Of a DNA stretch of 64,000 bases, positions 55,774-64,000 are shown in pieces; position 1 is the first letter of the stretch; each line of letters opens with the position of its first letter. The stretch lies in the NCBI RefSeq assembly GCF_900564145.1, contig NZ_UOOB01000001.1, forward strand, positions 2,172,754-2,236,753, given 5' to 3'. Under the pieces are notes generated by a model. That model made no database searches. It had not been told where the DNA came from and saw only the letters and a list, made by a program, of their open reading frames with translations. This DNA comes from Comamonas sp. lk (GTDB taxonomy: Bacteria; Pseudomonadota; Gammaproteobacteria; Burkholderiales; Burkholderiaceae_C). The translations under genes and the position numbers were made by a program.

Positions 55774-57348
55774 ATGACCGACATGCACCAAGCGAATCTC
55801 TACAGCGCCTTGCGCGCCGCATTTCCTGCTCAGATGGACCAAGTGGCGGTGGAGGCCGTGGAGCCTGATGGCCAGAGCCTGTACTACACCTGGGCCGATC
55901 TGGATCATGGCAGTGCGCGCATGGCCAATCTGCTCGATTCGCTGCAACTGCCTGAGGGCAGCCGCGTAGCGGTGCAGGTGGAAAAATCGGTCGAAGCCAT
56001 GATGCTGTATCTGGCCACTTTGCGCTCCGGCCATGTGTTCCTGCCGCTCAACACCGCGTATCAAAGCGCAGAAATTGAATATTTCATCGGCAATGCCGAG
56101 CCCGCCGTCGTGGTTTGCGCGCCCGAAAATTTTGGCTGGGTCTCCAAAATTGCCTTCAACAGCGGCGTAGGCCATGTCTACACCCTGGGCACGGATCGCA
56201 GCGGCAGCCTGCTGGACCGCGCCGCCCACCATGGCGACGAGCAGCAGCCTGCCATGCGCAAGACCGATGATCTGGCAGCGATTCTCTACACCAGCGGTAC
56301 CACCGGGCGCAGCAAGGGCGCCATGCTCACCCACGGCAACCTAGCCACCAATGCGGCCATGCTCAAGGTTTATTGGGGCTGGCGTACGCCTGAGCAGGGC
56401 GGCGATGTGCTGATTCACGCCCTGCCCATTTTTCACGTGCACGGCCTGTTCGTGGCGATTCATGGCGCTTTGCTCAACGGCAGCCCCATGATCTGGTTTT
56501 CCAAGTTCGAGCCTTCGGCGGTGATCGACCGCTTCAAGGACGCCACCGTCTTCATGGGCGTGCCTACGCTGTATGTGCGCATGTTGGCCGATGCGCGCCT
56601 GGACCGCGACAAGACCGCGAACATGCGTTTGTTCATCTCGGGCTCGGCGCCCATGCTGATCGAGACCTTCCGCGCCTGGAAGACGCGTACCGGTCAGGCC
56701 ATTCTGGAGCGCTATGGAATGAGCGAGACCACCATGCTCACCTCCAACCCCTACACGGCAGATCCGCGCTACGGTAATGAGGACGAGCGCCGTGGCGGCA
56801 CGGTGGGCTTTCCGCTGCCAGGCGTGGGTGTGCGCATTCACAGCGAAGATGGCCGGCCGCTGCCCGTGGGCGAGATTGGCAATATCGAGGTGCAAGGCCC
56901 CAATGTGTTTGCCGGCTACTGGCGCATGCCCGAGAAGACGGCCGAGGAGTTCACCAAGGACGGCTGGTTCAAGACCGGCGATGTGGGCATGCAGGACGCA
57001 CGCGGCTATTTCTCCATCGTGGGCCGCAGCAAGGACTTGATCATCTCGGGCGGCTACAACGTCTATCCGGCCGAGGTGGAAGGCTTTATCAACGAGCTGG
57101 CCGGAGTGGACGAAAGCGCGGTGGTCGGCGTCTCTCACCCTGACTTTGGTGAAGTGGGCGTGGCCGTCATCGTGCCGCGCAAGGGTGCGCAGGTCGATGG
57201 ACAGAAAATCATCGACGCCCTGAAGGTCAAGCTGGCCAACTTCAAAGTGCCCAAGCGCTGCTATGTGGTCGATGCCCTGCCGCGCAACACCATGGGCAAG
57301 GTGCAGAAGAAGCTGCTGCGCGACCAGTACCAGAAGGAGTTTGTCTGA
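55774..57348 (+). CDS. matB: Malonyl-CoA synthetase
   Basis: A 524-residue adenylate-forming ligase. Core motifs: YTSGTTGRSKGAMLTHGN (A3), ILERYGMSETTML (A5), KTGDVGMQD and IVGRSKDLIISGGYNVYPAEVE (A7-A8), and PRNTMGKVQKKLL with the catalytic lysine (A10). With malonyl-CoA decarboxylase upstream it should activate malonate, giving malonate to malonyl-CoA to acetyl-CoA. It begins 84 bases after the Bug gene. Confidence 0.92.
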   Translation: MTDMHQANLYSALRAAFPAQMDQVAVEAVEPDGQSLYYTWADLDHGSARMANLLDSLQLPEGSRVAVQVEKSVEAMMLYLATLRSGHVFLPLNTAYQSAEIEYFIGNAEPAVVVCAPENFGWVSKIAFNSGVGHVYTLGTDRSGSLLDRAAHHGDEQQPAMRKTDDLAAILYTSGTTGRSKGAMLTHGNLATNAAMLKVYWGWRTPEQGGDVLIHALPIFHVHGLFVAIHGALLNGSPMIWFSKFEPSAVIDRFKDATVFMGVPTLYVRMLADARLDRDKTANMRLFISGSAPMLIETFRAWKTRTGQAILERYGMSETTMLTSNPYTADPRYGNEDERRGGTVGFPLPGVGVRIHSEDGRPLPVGEIGNIEVQGPNVFAGYWRMPEKTAEEFTKDGWFKTGDVGMQDARGYFSIVGRSKDLIISGGYNVYPAEVEGFINELAGVDESAVVGVSHPDFGEVGVAVIVPRKGAQVDGQKIIDALKVKLANFKVPKRCYVVDALPRNTMGKVQKKLLRDQYQKEFV

Positions 57349-57446
57349 GAATGCACTGACAAACTCCTCGGCGCCGAGCCGAGCCCGGCCGGCTGGCTGG
57401 GTTAGGCCGGTGCAGACGGCGCTGGAATTGCGTGGCGAGGCCAGGG

Positions 57447-58745
57447 CTATATGCCGTTAATCGCTTGGGGCTCCAGCCGAGTCAATGCGGGGTAGTTGAA
57501 GCTGCACTCCAGGTGAGTCTGGCGAGGTTGATACAAGCGCAGCGTCAGGTAAAAGCTCTCGCGCGGCGCCGGTAGCCAATTGACCGCATCATCAGCAGGC
57601 TTGGAGTGCCGCATTGTCAGGCGCAGGCCGCCTTCGGAGTCCCAGCGCAATCCTGGGGTACGGTCACCGATGGAGTAGCGATCGATAGGATTGTCTACAA
57701 GCAGGCAATCGGTCTTGCGGTACATGGTTAGCGACCAGAAAGCGTCAACCTGAGGTGCCTTGCCGGGGGGGAAGTACAGCTCATAGCAAAACTGGCCGTC
57801 CAATGCATTGCCTTGCGCGTCCACTTCTGCGACCAGATACATGGCCTCTTCAATGCCAAGCGCGCCAATCATGTTGCGTGCCACGCGAGCGCGTAAGTCG
57901 AACTGCTCTTCCCAGTCCGTGCAAATCGTAACTGGCAAGCTCCACCCGCCTCCTTGATCGGAGGACTGTGTGTCGTCGCGCAGCTCCTGACAAACATCGA
58001 CCAAGGCCTGTTGAAAATCGGCCAGGCGCGCCTGGCAAGCCTTGCTCCACAGCGGCAAGGCTATGGTGTCGTCTCTAGGTGAATGGTTGCGTGTCCAGGC
58101 GGAGTCCACAACGGCTTTGTATTGTGCTGTCTCAGGCGTATCAGTCTTTCGGCCGTTCATGCCGGCGACGAAAGTCCGTGCCGCAGGCTGTCCGTCGCTT
58201 GCCCGCACAATGGAAAACTGTTTCTGTAAGCATGCGACTTCGGCCAGATCGGTCTCGTCTGGCGACACCAGAATGCGACCAATGATCCAAACGTCTGTCC
58301 CTGGGGCGGTAATTTCAATCATGCCTTCAGGAACGATTCCCTGCCATTGAGGGCCATGGACGAACAAGCGCTGAGCATGATTTCCAGTGGTCCGGCGGCC
58401 CGCATAGGCGAATGGGTTGGTCCACATGTCAAGGAAACCCAGCGTCCAGTAACGCTCTCCCATGGCGGGCACGTGAATGACCAAAGGTCCCTCGGACAAG
58501 TCAAGCCAGGTATTGGTGTACAGCGTGTCATTGTTGGGCGTAACGACTTCGCGATCGCTGGGTGTGAGCAAGCGCTTGGAATGCGTGAAGGTGTTGGCCC
58601 AACGCAGCCCGGAGTCTGGATCACCGCCGGCGAAACCATGCACCGGATGCTTTCGCGGTGCGGTGGCCGCACGCATGCGCATCATCTCGAACAAGGGAAG
58701 CGTACGGGTGACCGCTTGATGGAGGTTGCGGTTAGAGAGGTTCAC
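57447..58745 (-). CDS. DUF1254/DUF1214 protein, paralogue 2
   Basis: A 432-residue protein with DUF1254 (about 30-150: DREVVTPNNDTLYTNTWLDLSEGPLVIHVPAMGERYWTLGFLDMWTN) and C-terminal DUF1214 (about 310-425: DAFWSLTMYRKTDCLLVDNPIDRYSIGDR; NWLPAPRESFYLTLRLYQP). It starts with GTG at 58745, overlapping the previous gene by 4 bases (GTGA), so the pair is coupled. No signal peptide, unlike many family members, so it is probably cytosolic. The family has no assigned activity; the operon points to a role in carboxylate degradation. Last gene of the operon. Confidence 0.8.
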   Translation of the reverse strand: MNLSNRNLHQAVTRTLPLFEMMRMRAATAPRKHPVHGFAGGDPDSGLRWANTFTHSKRLLTPSDREVVTPNNDTLYTNTWLDLSEGPLVIHVPAMGERYWTLGFLDMWTNPFAYAGRRTTGNHAQRLFVHGPQWQGIVPEGMIEITAPGTDVWIIGRILVSPDETDLAEVACLQKQFSIVRASDGQPAARTFVAGMNGRKTDTPETAQYKAVVDSAWTRNHSPRDDTIALPLWSKACQARLADFQQALVDVCQELRDDTQSSDQGGGWSLPVTICTDWEEQFDLRARVARNMIGALGIEEAMYLVAEVDAQGNALDGQFCYELYFPPGKAPQVDAFWSLTMYRKTDCLLVDNPIDRYSIGDRTPGLRWDSEGGLRLTMRHSKPADDAVNWLPAPRESFYLTLRLYQPRQTHLECSFNYPALTRLEPQAINGI

Positions 58746-60049
58746 GAGATGCGCTCCAGTGGAGGTAAACAGTAGCTGCCGCTCAGGAAAGCCGGCTGTG
58801 GGTGATACAGCCGCAGGATGAGATAGAAGCCGCCGCTTGGCGCAGGCAGCCAGTTTTCCGCGGGGCCGGATGGCTGCTGGTGCGCTATATGCAGGGTCAG
58901 GCTGCCGTCATCGTTACGTACCAAGGGGCTGCGGTTGCCCAAGGCATGGCGGCGCAGGGCGTTGGGTGCGAGATAACGGTCTTCGCCATAGAGGGTGATG
59001 GACCAGAATGCATCTGCGGGAATTCGGCCGCCATCATCGAAATGCAAGCGGTACACATGCTCTCCGGTCAAGAGTTCTCCCCGGTCGTCGTAATCGGTCA
59101 CAGCGTAGATGGCTTCATCTGCCGCCAGCGCTCCCAGCCCTTTCCATGCGGTGGAGGCTCGAAGCATCAAATCGTCTCCGTAGCGCCCCAAGCGCGTGGA
59201 GTAGCGCCATGGTGCTTTTGAGGCTGCACGACCGGCACCATCGATCATCTGCATCGCTGCCCGATACGCGGCGCGCAGCCCTTCCATGGTTGCAGGCCTT
59301 AGCTCACCCAAAGCTCCGTCAGGAGAAAGCCTCAGGTTCGCGTTGCGTAGCAGCTCGAACACTCCGCGTTGAGAAGCTGGAGGCGCAAAATCATCGAGCG
59401 CACGCGCAAGATTGCAGAGAAAGTCGAGTACCGGTTCGCCACCAGACTGCCAAAGGGCCACGCTGGGTGGCGCAGAGGCGGTGGGCTGTCCCGCAATCTG
59501 CAGGCCGGCCTGAAAATCACGTGCAGCTTGCTCGTCCTTGTCGCCATCCACCAGGACACGGCCCAGCACCCAGACCAGGTCGGTGGGACTGTGGATAGGC
59601 GTTGTGCCTGCTGGCGCGTCGGCGTCGCTGCCACTGGGGCCTATGATTGCGAAGCGCTCGCCATCCAGAGCCGTGTTGCGTGTGCCGATGTTGTGAAAGT
59701 TGTTGGTGTAGACATCCATCAACTCCAGCACAAAGTAACGCCCGGTCTGGGGGCGCACCGTGATGACGATCGGCCCCTGGCGCAAATCCAGCCATGCATT
59801 GCTGTAGAGCAGGTCATTGGCAGGCGTGACAATGTCACGATCGCGGTCCGTCCAGCGCTCGCGACTGTGACCGAATTGGTTGAATGGTGCCCGCCCGTAG
59901 GCAGGCTGCCCTGGCGAGGTCTGCACATGGCATGTACGCAAAGCTTCAAGCAGCGGGTAGCCGGCAACAATGGCCGGTATCACCGCATGCGCCGTCCAGG
60001 CCGCTTGCGGGCTGCTGAACTCCTGGGTAAGAAAATTCGTGCCCATCAT
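58742..60049 (-). CDS. DUF1254/DUF1214 protein, paralogue 1
   Basis: A 435-residue paralogue of the next gene: DRDIVTPANDLLYSNAWLDLRQGPIVITV and RYFVLELMDVYTNNFHNIGTRN in DUF1254, ADAFWSITLYGEDRYLAPNALRRHALGNR and NWLPAPSGGFYLILRLYHP in DUF1214. The ATG at 60049 shares one base with the TAA of the Bug gene (TAATG) and a second ATG follows at 60046. No signal peptide. It is shortened in the DUF1254-proximal loop relative to paralogue 2 and has a different mid-region, so the two may form a heteromer. Function unknown. Confidence 0.8.
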   Translation of the reverse strand: MMGTNFLTQEFSSPQAAWTAHAVIPAIVAGYPLLEALRTCHVQTSPGQPAYGRAPFNQFGHSRERWTDRDRDIVTPANDLLYSNAWLDLRQGPIVITVRPQTGRYFVLELMDVYTNNFHNIGTRNTALDGERFAIIGPSGSDADAPAGTTPIHSPTDLVWVLGRVLVDGDKDEQAARDFQAGLQIAGQPTASAPPSVALWQSGGEPVLDFLCNLARALDDFAPPASQRGVFELLRNANLRLSPDGALGELRPATMEGLRAAYRAAMQMIDGAGRAASKAPWRYSTRLGRYGDDLMLRASTAWKGLGALAADEAIYAVTDYDDRGELLTGEHVYRLHFDDGGRIPADAFWSITLYGEDRYLAPNALRRHALGNRSPLVRNDDGSLTLHIAHQQPSGPAENWLPAPSGGFYLILRLYHPQPAFLSGSYCLPPLERIS

Positions 60050-61026
60050 TAGTCGACCTTTGCACCACTTTGCTGAACAAGGCGCGCCCAGGTCACCATG
60101 TCTGCCCGCCATTGCTCGTTGAATTCCGCGCGCGAGTTGGGCACCGCATCCAGGCCCAGATCATGGAGGCGAGCTTTCAGCTCGGGTTGGCGCATGACGC
60201 GCTCTGCTGCCAGAGCTATTTTTTGCGCTTCGGCCTCTGGCATGCGTGCCGGCCCAAACAGACCGAACCAGCTATCGGTATCGAAGGCGATGCCGCTTTC
60301 CTTGAAGGTGGGAGCCTGGGGCAGGGCAGAGGTTCGCCTGGAGCCTGCCACCGCCAGAACCTTGATCTTCCCACCGCGGATGTGCGGCAGTGCAGCGGCA
60401 ACGTCCAGCATGCCGACCTGAATTTGCCCGCCAATCAAATCCTGAAGCAGCGGAGCCACGCCTTTGTAGGGCACATGCTCCATAGGAATACCGGCCAGCG
60501 AACGAAGGCTCTCCGCCGCCAGGTGCCCGCCCGAGCCGTTACCCCATGAGCCATACAGCACCGGTGTTTTTGTGCGTTTCGCCAGAGCCACCAGCTCTGT
60601 AACGGTATTTGCCGGGTAGCCCGGGTGGGCCACCAGGATGTTTCCGGTCTGGGCAATGCGGGCCAAGGCGGTGAAATCCTTGGCGGTGTCGTAACGCAAG
60701 CCCTTGAGTAGCGAGGGCGCAATCGCCATGGTGCCTGTAATACCGAGCAGCAATGTCCGGCCATCCGGTGTGGCTCTTGCGGCCTGTGCTGCACCGATGG
60801 TCCCGGTCGCGCCGCCAATGTTTTCCACTATCACCGTGGTATTTAATTCCTTGCCTAGGCTCTCGGCCATCAAACGACCCACGACGTCGGTTCCGCCACC
60901 TGCCGGAAAAGGAACGATGAGTCGAATCGCTTGCTCAGCAGCAAAGATGCTTTGCCATGGCGCTGCGGCCAGCAGGGCTGCGGCTGCAAGCAGGCTGCGA
61001 CGTTTCGGATGCTGGTTGTTTTGCAT
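60049..61026 (-). CDS. Bug-family periplasmic receptor (TctC-like)
   Basis: A 325-residue receptor after CCAAGGAGACAGCACCT. Signal peptide (RRSLLAAAALLAAAPWQSIFAA), then IRLIVPFPAGGGTDVVGRLMAES, ENIGGATGTIGAAQAARATPDGRTLL and HVPYKGVAPLLQDLIGGQIQ. It lies between an NDP-forming acyl-CoA synthetase and two DUF1254/DUF1214 genes with tight spacing, so it should bind the acid of that pathway. Confidence 0.92.
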   Translation of the reverse strand: MQNNQHPKRRSLLAAAALLAAAPWQSIFAAEQAIRLIVPFPAGGGTDVVGRLMAESLGKELNTTVIVENIGGATGTIGAAQAARATPDGRTLLLGITGTMAIAPSLLKGLRYDTAKDFTALARIAQTGNILVAHPGYPANTVTELVALAKRTKTPVLYGSWGNGSGGHLAAESLRSLAGIPMEHVPYKGVAPLLQDLIGGQIQVGMLDVAAALPHIRGGKIKVLAVAGSRRTSALPQAPTFKESGIAFDTDSWFGLFGPARMPEAEAQKIALAAERVMRQPELKARLHDLGLDAVPNSRAEFNEQWRADMVTWARLVQQSGAKVD

Positions 61027-61051
61027 AGGTGCTGTCTCCTTGGCTGATCAC

Positions 61052-63121
61052 TCAGAGGTCTTTGAAACTCACGACGGCATCCGCTGCGGCCACGCCTTCG
61101 GCCGTCACCATCAGCGGGTTGATTTCAAGCATGGCCAGGCGTGGCCCCAATGCGGCAGCCAGTTCGCCAAAGCGCACAACCGTGTCCACCAGAGGCTGGG
61201 CATCCACGATAGGGCGGCCGCGCCAGCCCCCCAGCAACTTGAGAATGCCGAATTCCTCCAGGCAAGTTCGTACTCGTGCTTCCGAGGTGGGGGCCATTAA
61301 AACGGCTGTGCGGGCATGCAACTCAACCGCCACTCCGCCTTGGCCCAGCACCATCACCGTGCCGAAAACCGGATCGAAACGAGCACCCAGCATCACCTCT
61401 GCCAGGGGGTCCAGCTTGCGGGCAACGAGCACTCCCTGGCGTCGCGCCTGAGGCGCCAGACGGGAGACAGATTCCAGAATGGCGTCATAGGCCTCTCGCA
61501 CCTCGGTCTCACTGCGCAGGCCCACGCGAACACCGCCCACATCGCTCTTGTGTAGCAGGTCTGCGGAAACGATCTTGAGCACGGCCTGTCCGCCCAATGC
61601 ACGCCAGGCCGCAACCGCCTCATCGGCCGAATGGGCCACCTGATGCGGAGCCGGGGCAACCCCATGTTCGGCCAGAAAAGCCAGAGCGTCCGCTTCATTG
61701 AGCACCTCAGGCGCAGGTGCTAGCGTTCGAGGTTGAGGCAGAGTTTCCGCGCGATAGGTGGCCCAACGCGCTTTGGCGGCCATTGTCTCCACGGCGTGGG
61801 TGGGCTCCTCATAGACCAGGCAGCCCGCTTCCAGCAGCTCGCGGCGTGTGGCCTCGTCGGCGATGCCGCTGAGGGTGATGGACATCTGGGGAGCCGCAGC
61901 CATGGTCTCGCGAATCATTTGAATGATGGCTGGCGACAGAAACTTGGAGGCGAGTGCCGCAGCCACGAAGATCGTCACTGCATCGTATTCACCGCAAGTG
62001 GCAGCCCCGTGTGCGGCCATGCCAAACACGGGCAAGTCGGCCGTGAACTGGCCTGTGATGTCGATGGGGTTGTCGGTTGCGCAAAACGGGATGCGTGTAC
62101 GCAAGGCATCGCCCGTGGAAGCTGGCAGCGCAGGCAAAGCCAGGCCCTCATCCGATGCCGTGTCTGCCATCAAGGTTCCTACGCCCCCAGATACCGTAAC
62201 GATGGCCAGCCGATTTCCGCGTGGCAGTGGCCCGGTGGAGAAGGCCTGACCCAGGCGAAACATTTCATCCACCGTGCGAGCCCGGATGGTTCCGGTCGAG
62301 TCGAATACGGCCTGGTACACCGCATCTTCGCCCGATAGGCTGGCCGTGTGCGACATGGCGGCACGCGCCCCGGCCTCCGTGCGCCCCACCTTGGTCACGA
62401 TCACCGGCTTGCCAGCGGCGCGGGCTTTCGCAAGCGCACGCTGCAATGCAAGTCCATCGCGCGTGCCTTCTATGTACGCCAGAATGACCTGAGTCTCGGC
62501 GTCGTCGGCCAGCCAGGAAATCATGTCTGCGACAGAAACCGAGGCTTCATTTCCGGTGGTAATCCAATGGCTGAGCCCCAGCCCCGCTTTACGCGCCAAG
62601 GAGTATGCATAGGCGCCGAAAGCGCCGCTCTGGCTCACGATGGCCACCGAGCCGGTGTTCGGTACGCCCGCTAACGGCGCCGGAGAAAACGTTGCAAACA
62701 GATTTCGCCGGAGACTCATGATGCCCAGGCAATTGGGGCCCAGCAGTGCCATGCCGCCCTCCCGGGCGCGCTTTGCCATGCGAGCTTGGACCTGAGCTCC
62801 TTGAAGCCCCATCTCCGCAAAGCCTGAACTGAGCACGACGGCAGAGCGTGTGCCTTGCGCAATCAGCTGCTCAATTGCTGAGTCAACGCCGGCGGCGGGC
62901 ACTGCCACAATGGCCAGATCGGCGGGCTCCGGTAAATCCGCAATGGCTGGGTAGGACTTGAGACCCTGCACCTGTGCTGCGGCAGGGTTGACCGGATAGA
63001 TACGCCCCGCGAAACCCAGCTGCTTGAGCAGGTTGACCGGCATGCCGCCTACCTTCTGCGGGTTTTGAGAAGCTCCAATGACAGCGATGCTGTCCGGGGC
63101 GAACAGTGGTTTCAAGTCCAT
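61052..63121 (-). CDS. NDP-forming acyl-CoA synthetase (acetate-CoA ligase family)
   Basis: A 689-residue fused enzyme. Residues 1-150 are a CoA-binding domain (SIAVIGASQNPQKVGG); 150-450 resemble succinyl-CoA ligase alpha with GSVAIVSQSGAFGAYAYSLARKAG and the phosphohistidine H258 (AMSHTASLSGEDAVYQ); 465-689 form an ATP-grasp domain (VLKIVSADLLHKSDVGGVRVGL). It makes acyl-CoA from an acid, CoA and ATP, giving ADP. First gene after the regulator and followed after 25 bases by the Bug gene. The acid is unknown. Confidence 0.9.
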   Translation of the reverse strand: MDLKPLFAPDSIAVIGASQNPQKVGGMPVNLLKQLGFAGRIYPVNPAAAQVQGLKSYPAIADLPEPADLAIVAVPAAGVDSAIEQLIAQGTRSAVVLSSGFAEMGLQGAQVQARMAKRAREGGMALLGPNCLGIMSLRRNLFATFSPAPLAGVPNTGSVAIVSQSGAFGAYAYSLARKAGLGLSHWITTGNEASVSVADMISWLADDAETQVILAYIEGTRDGLALQRALAKARAAGKPVIVTKVGRTEAGARAAMSHTASLSGEDAVYQAVFDSTGTIRARTVDEMFRLGQAFSTGPLPRGNRLAIVTVSGGVGTLMADTASDEGLALPALPASTGDALRTRIPFCATDNPIDITGQFTADLPVFGMAAHGAATCGEYDAVTIFVAAALASKFLSPAIIQMIRETMAAAPQMSITLSGIADEATRRELLEAGCLVYEEPTHAVETMAAKARWATYRAETLPQPRTLAPAPEVLNEADALAFLAEHGVAPAPHQVAHSADEAVAAWRALGGQAVLKIVSADLLHKSDVGGVRVGLRSETEVREAYDAILESVSRLAPQARRQGVLVARKLDPLAEVMLGARFDPVFGTVMVLGQGGVAVELHARTAVLMAPTSEARVRTCLEEFGILKLLGGWRGRPIVDAQPLVDTVVRFGELAAALGPRLAMLEINPLMVTAEGVAAADAVVSFKDL

Positions 63122-63144
63122 CCTGATGTCTCCTAGTTAAAGCT

Positions 63145-63960
63145 TTATGTTTGCTCTACGCCGGCTGCCAGCTCGCACCTTCGTACCAGACTCACCAGCT
63201 GGGGTCCGACGTGAGAGATCATTTCCTCCGGGCTCATCTGAGTGCCGGGCACGGCGCAGTTGAAAAGCAGATGTCTGGACCCATGGCGAATGCGGGAACA
63301 CAGGGCAACGCCGTTGACGCCAAAGCCGGCATCGCCAACGTTCACTGCAAAGCCACGCCGCCCCTGCATAGACAGAGACTCGTCGATGCCGCTTTCACAC
63401 CTGGCCAGTTCTTCAGGGCGCAAGGCCTTCAGCTGTTTCAACACCTCGGTGCGTGCGTTTTTGTCAATCGAGTACAGCCAAGCACGGCCCATGGCCGTGC
63501 TTGCCACACTGCGTACGGCACCGACGTCTGGCCGCGCCAGTATTCCGTGGCGATAGGAGCAGGTCTCGACATAGAGCACGTCCAGCCCCATGGGCACACC
63601 AATCGAAACTGCCCCGCGAATCTGGTTGGCCAGCGCCTGTATGTCAGGCTTGGCCTGGGTGCGCAGAGGGATGGAGCTGAGATAGGGGTAGCCCAAGGCC
63701 ACGGCAGCCGGTCCGATGAAATAGCGATCAATGCGCTCATCGTGGTCCAGATAGCCTAGCTCCATCAAGGTGTGGCACAGCCTGGAAACCGTGGGGCGCG
63801 GCAGTCCCAGCAGGTCGGCCAGTTCACTGTTTGCATAAGGCCGTGGCTCGCGCAGAAAGGCTTGCAGAATCATCAGGCCTTTGGCCAGCGTTCCCGCAAA
63901 ATTGGGATTGCTTTCGCGGACGACGTCCACGTCGGATTGGTGCAGAAGCTGGCGGATCAT
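63145..63960 (-). CDS. IclR-family transcriptional regulator
   Basis: A 271-residue regulator. The ATG at 63960 is the first possible start: an in-frame TGA lies 11 codons upstream. Winged helix (GTLAKGLMILQAFLREPRPYANSELADLLGLPRPTVSRLCHTLMELGYL) and IclR effector domain (GVPMGLDVLYVETCSYRHGILARPDVGAVRSVASTAMGRAWL). It lies 24 bases upstream of the acyl-CoA synthetase on the same strand, so it is probably cotranscribed with and controls the operon. Confidence 0.9.
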   Translation of the reverse strand: MIRQLLHQSDVDVVRESNPNFAGTLAKGLMILQAFLREPRPYANSELADLLGLPRPTVSRLCHTLMELGYLDHDERIDRYFIGPAAVALGYPYLSSIPLRTQAKPDIQALANQIRGAVSIGVPMGLDVLYVETCSYRHGILARPDVGAVRSVASTAMGRAWLYSIDKNARTEVLKQLKALRPEELARCESGIDESLSMQGRRGFAVNVGDAGFGVNGVALCSRIRHGSRHLLFNCAVPGTQMSPEEMISHVGPQLVSLVRRCELAAGVEQT

Positions 63961-64000
63961 CGATTCAATGTAGGTGAACCGTTCCTGCTTTCAAACCTCA

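Noticed and set aside
57349..57446. GC-rich self-complementary stretch between matB and the DUF1254 operon
   Set aside because: Could terminate the two converging operons, but no clean stem with a T tract could be defined.
1..64000. Search for CRISPR arrays, insertion sequences, integrases, toxin-antitoxin or phage-defence genes
   Set aside because: No regularly spaced direct repeats, transposase or integrase motifs, or known defence domains were seen on either strand.

Overview
The window is a chromosomal segment of a high-GC betaproteobacterium, most likely a Comamonadaceae member close to Comamonas or Delftia. This is inferred from the gene order rimP-nusA-infB-rbfA-truB-typA, the small Trp-rich protein typical of Betaproteobacteria, six Bug-type (TctC-like) periplasmic receptors, and palindromic intergenic repeats resembling those I associate with comamonads. 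No plasmid, phage, transposase or CRISPR signal is visible.

Layout. 1-890: 3' part of a NarL-class sensor kinase. 891-1703: a gene-poor scar holding a truncated ISC-type [2Fe-2S] ferredoxin remnant. 1704-6650: catabolic operon (DapA-like lyase, Bug receptor, SDR, D-tartrate dehydratase) with a divergent LysR regulator. 6841-8786: MarR-GNAT and LysR regulators. 8882-13446: sulfur-flavoured block of cupin thiol-dioxygenase-like protein, four-domain rhodanese, Bug receptor and cystathionine beta-lyase-like enzyme. 13638-19000: esterase, thioesterase-GNAT fusion, SBF-like transporter, His-rich secreted protein, two identical tRNA-Ser(GGA), and an SPFH/NfeD pair. 19116-22264: amino-acid decarboxylase with a histone-H1-like tail, then a VanZ-like protein. 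22402-26645: Bug, CaiB/BaiF CoA-transferase and HMG-CoA-lyase-like operon with a divergent IclR regulator and a clear palindromic operator. 26772-30105: frameshifted exported DNA ligase, Cu/Zn SOD, ZIP transporter and an unknown protein behind a probable Fur box. 30421-37074: fabI and the divergent yejABEF peptide importer. 37297-39535: a 53-residue basic protein, cbpM/cbpA and a thioredoxin-like protein. 39559-47947: the transcription/translation operon rimP-nusA-infB-rbfA-truB-typA. 48108-50780: cytochrome c, Trp-rich protein and ilvD. 50896-57348: Bug, lgt and a malonate operon (matA-Bug-matB). 57447-63960: IclR-linked operon of an NDP-forming acyl-CoA synthetase, a Bug receptor and two overlapping DUF1254/DUF1214 paralogues.

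Theme. Four or five catabolic modules follow one plan: a regulator, one periplasmic Bug receptor, and enzymes that activate or cleave a carboxylate (dehydratase, CoA-transferase plus lyase, CoA ligase plus decarboxylase, NDP-forming CoA synthetase plus DUF1254 pair). No TctA/TctB membrane partner is encoded here, so these receptors must use permeases elsewhere or act as sensors. The least explained module is the DUF1254/DUF1214 operon at 57447-63121. Other unusual items are the H1-like tail on the decarboxylase, the four-domain rhodanese with one catalytic cysteine, the Fur-box/unknown/ZIP unit, and a promoter-plus-terminator leader before rimP-nusA.
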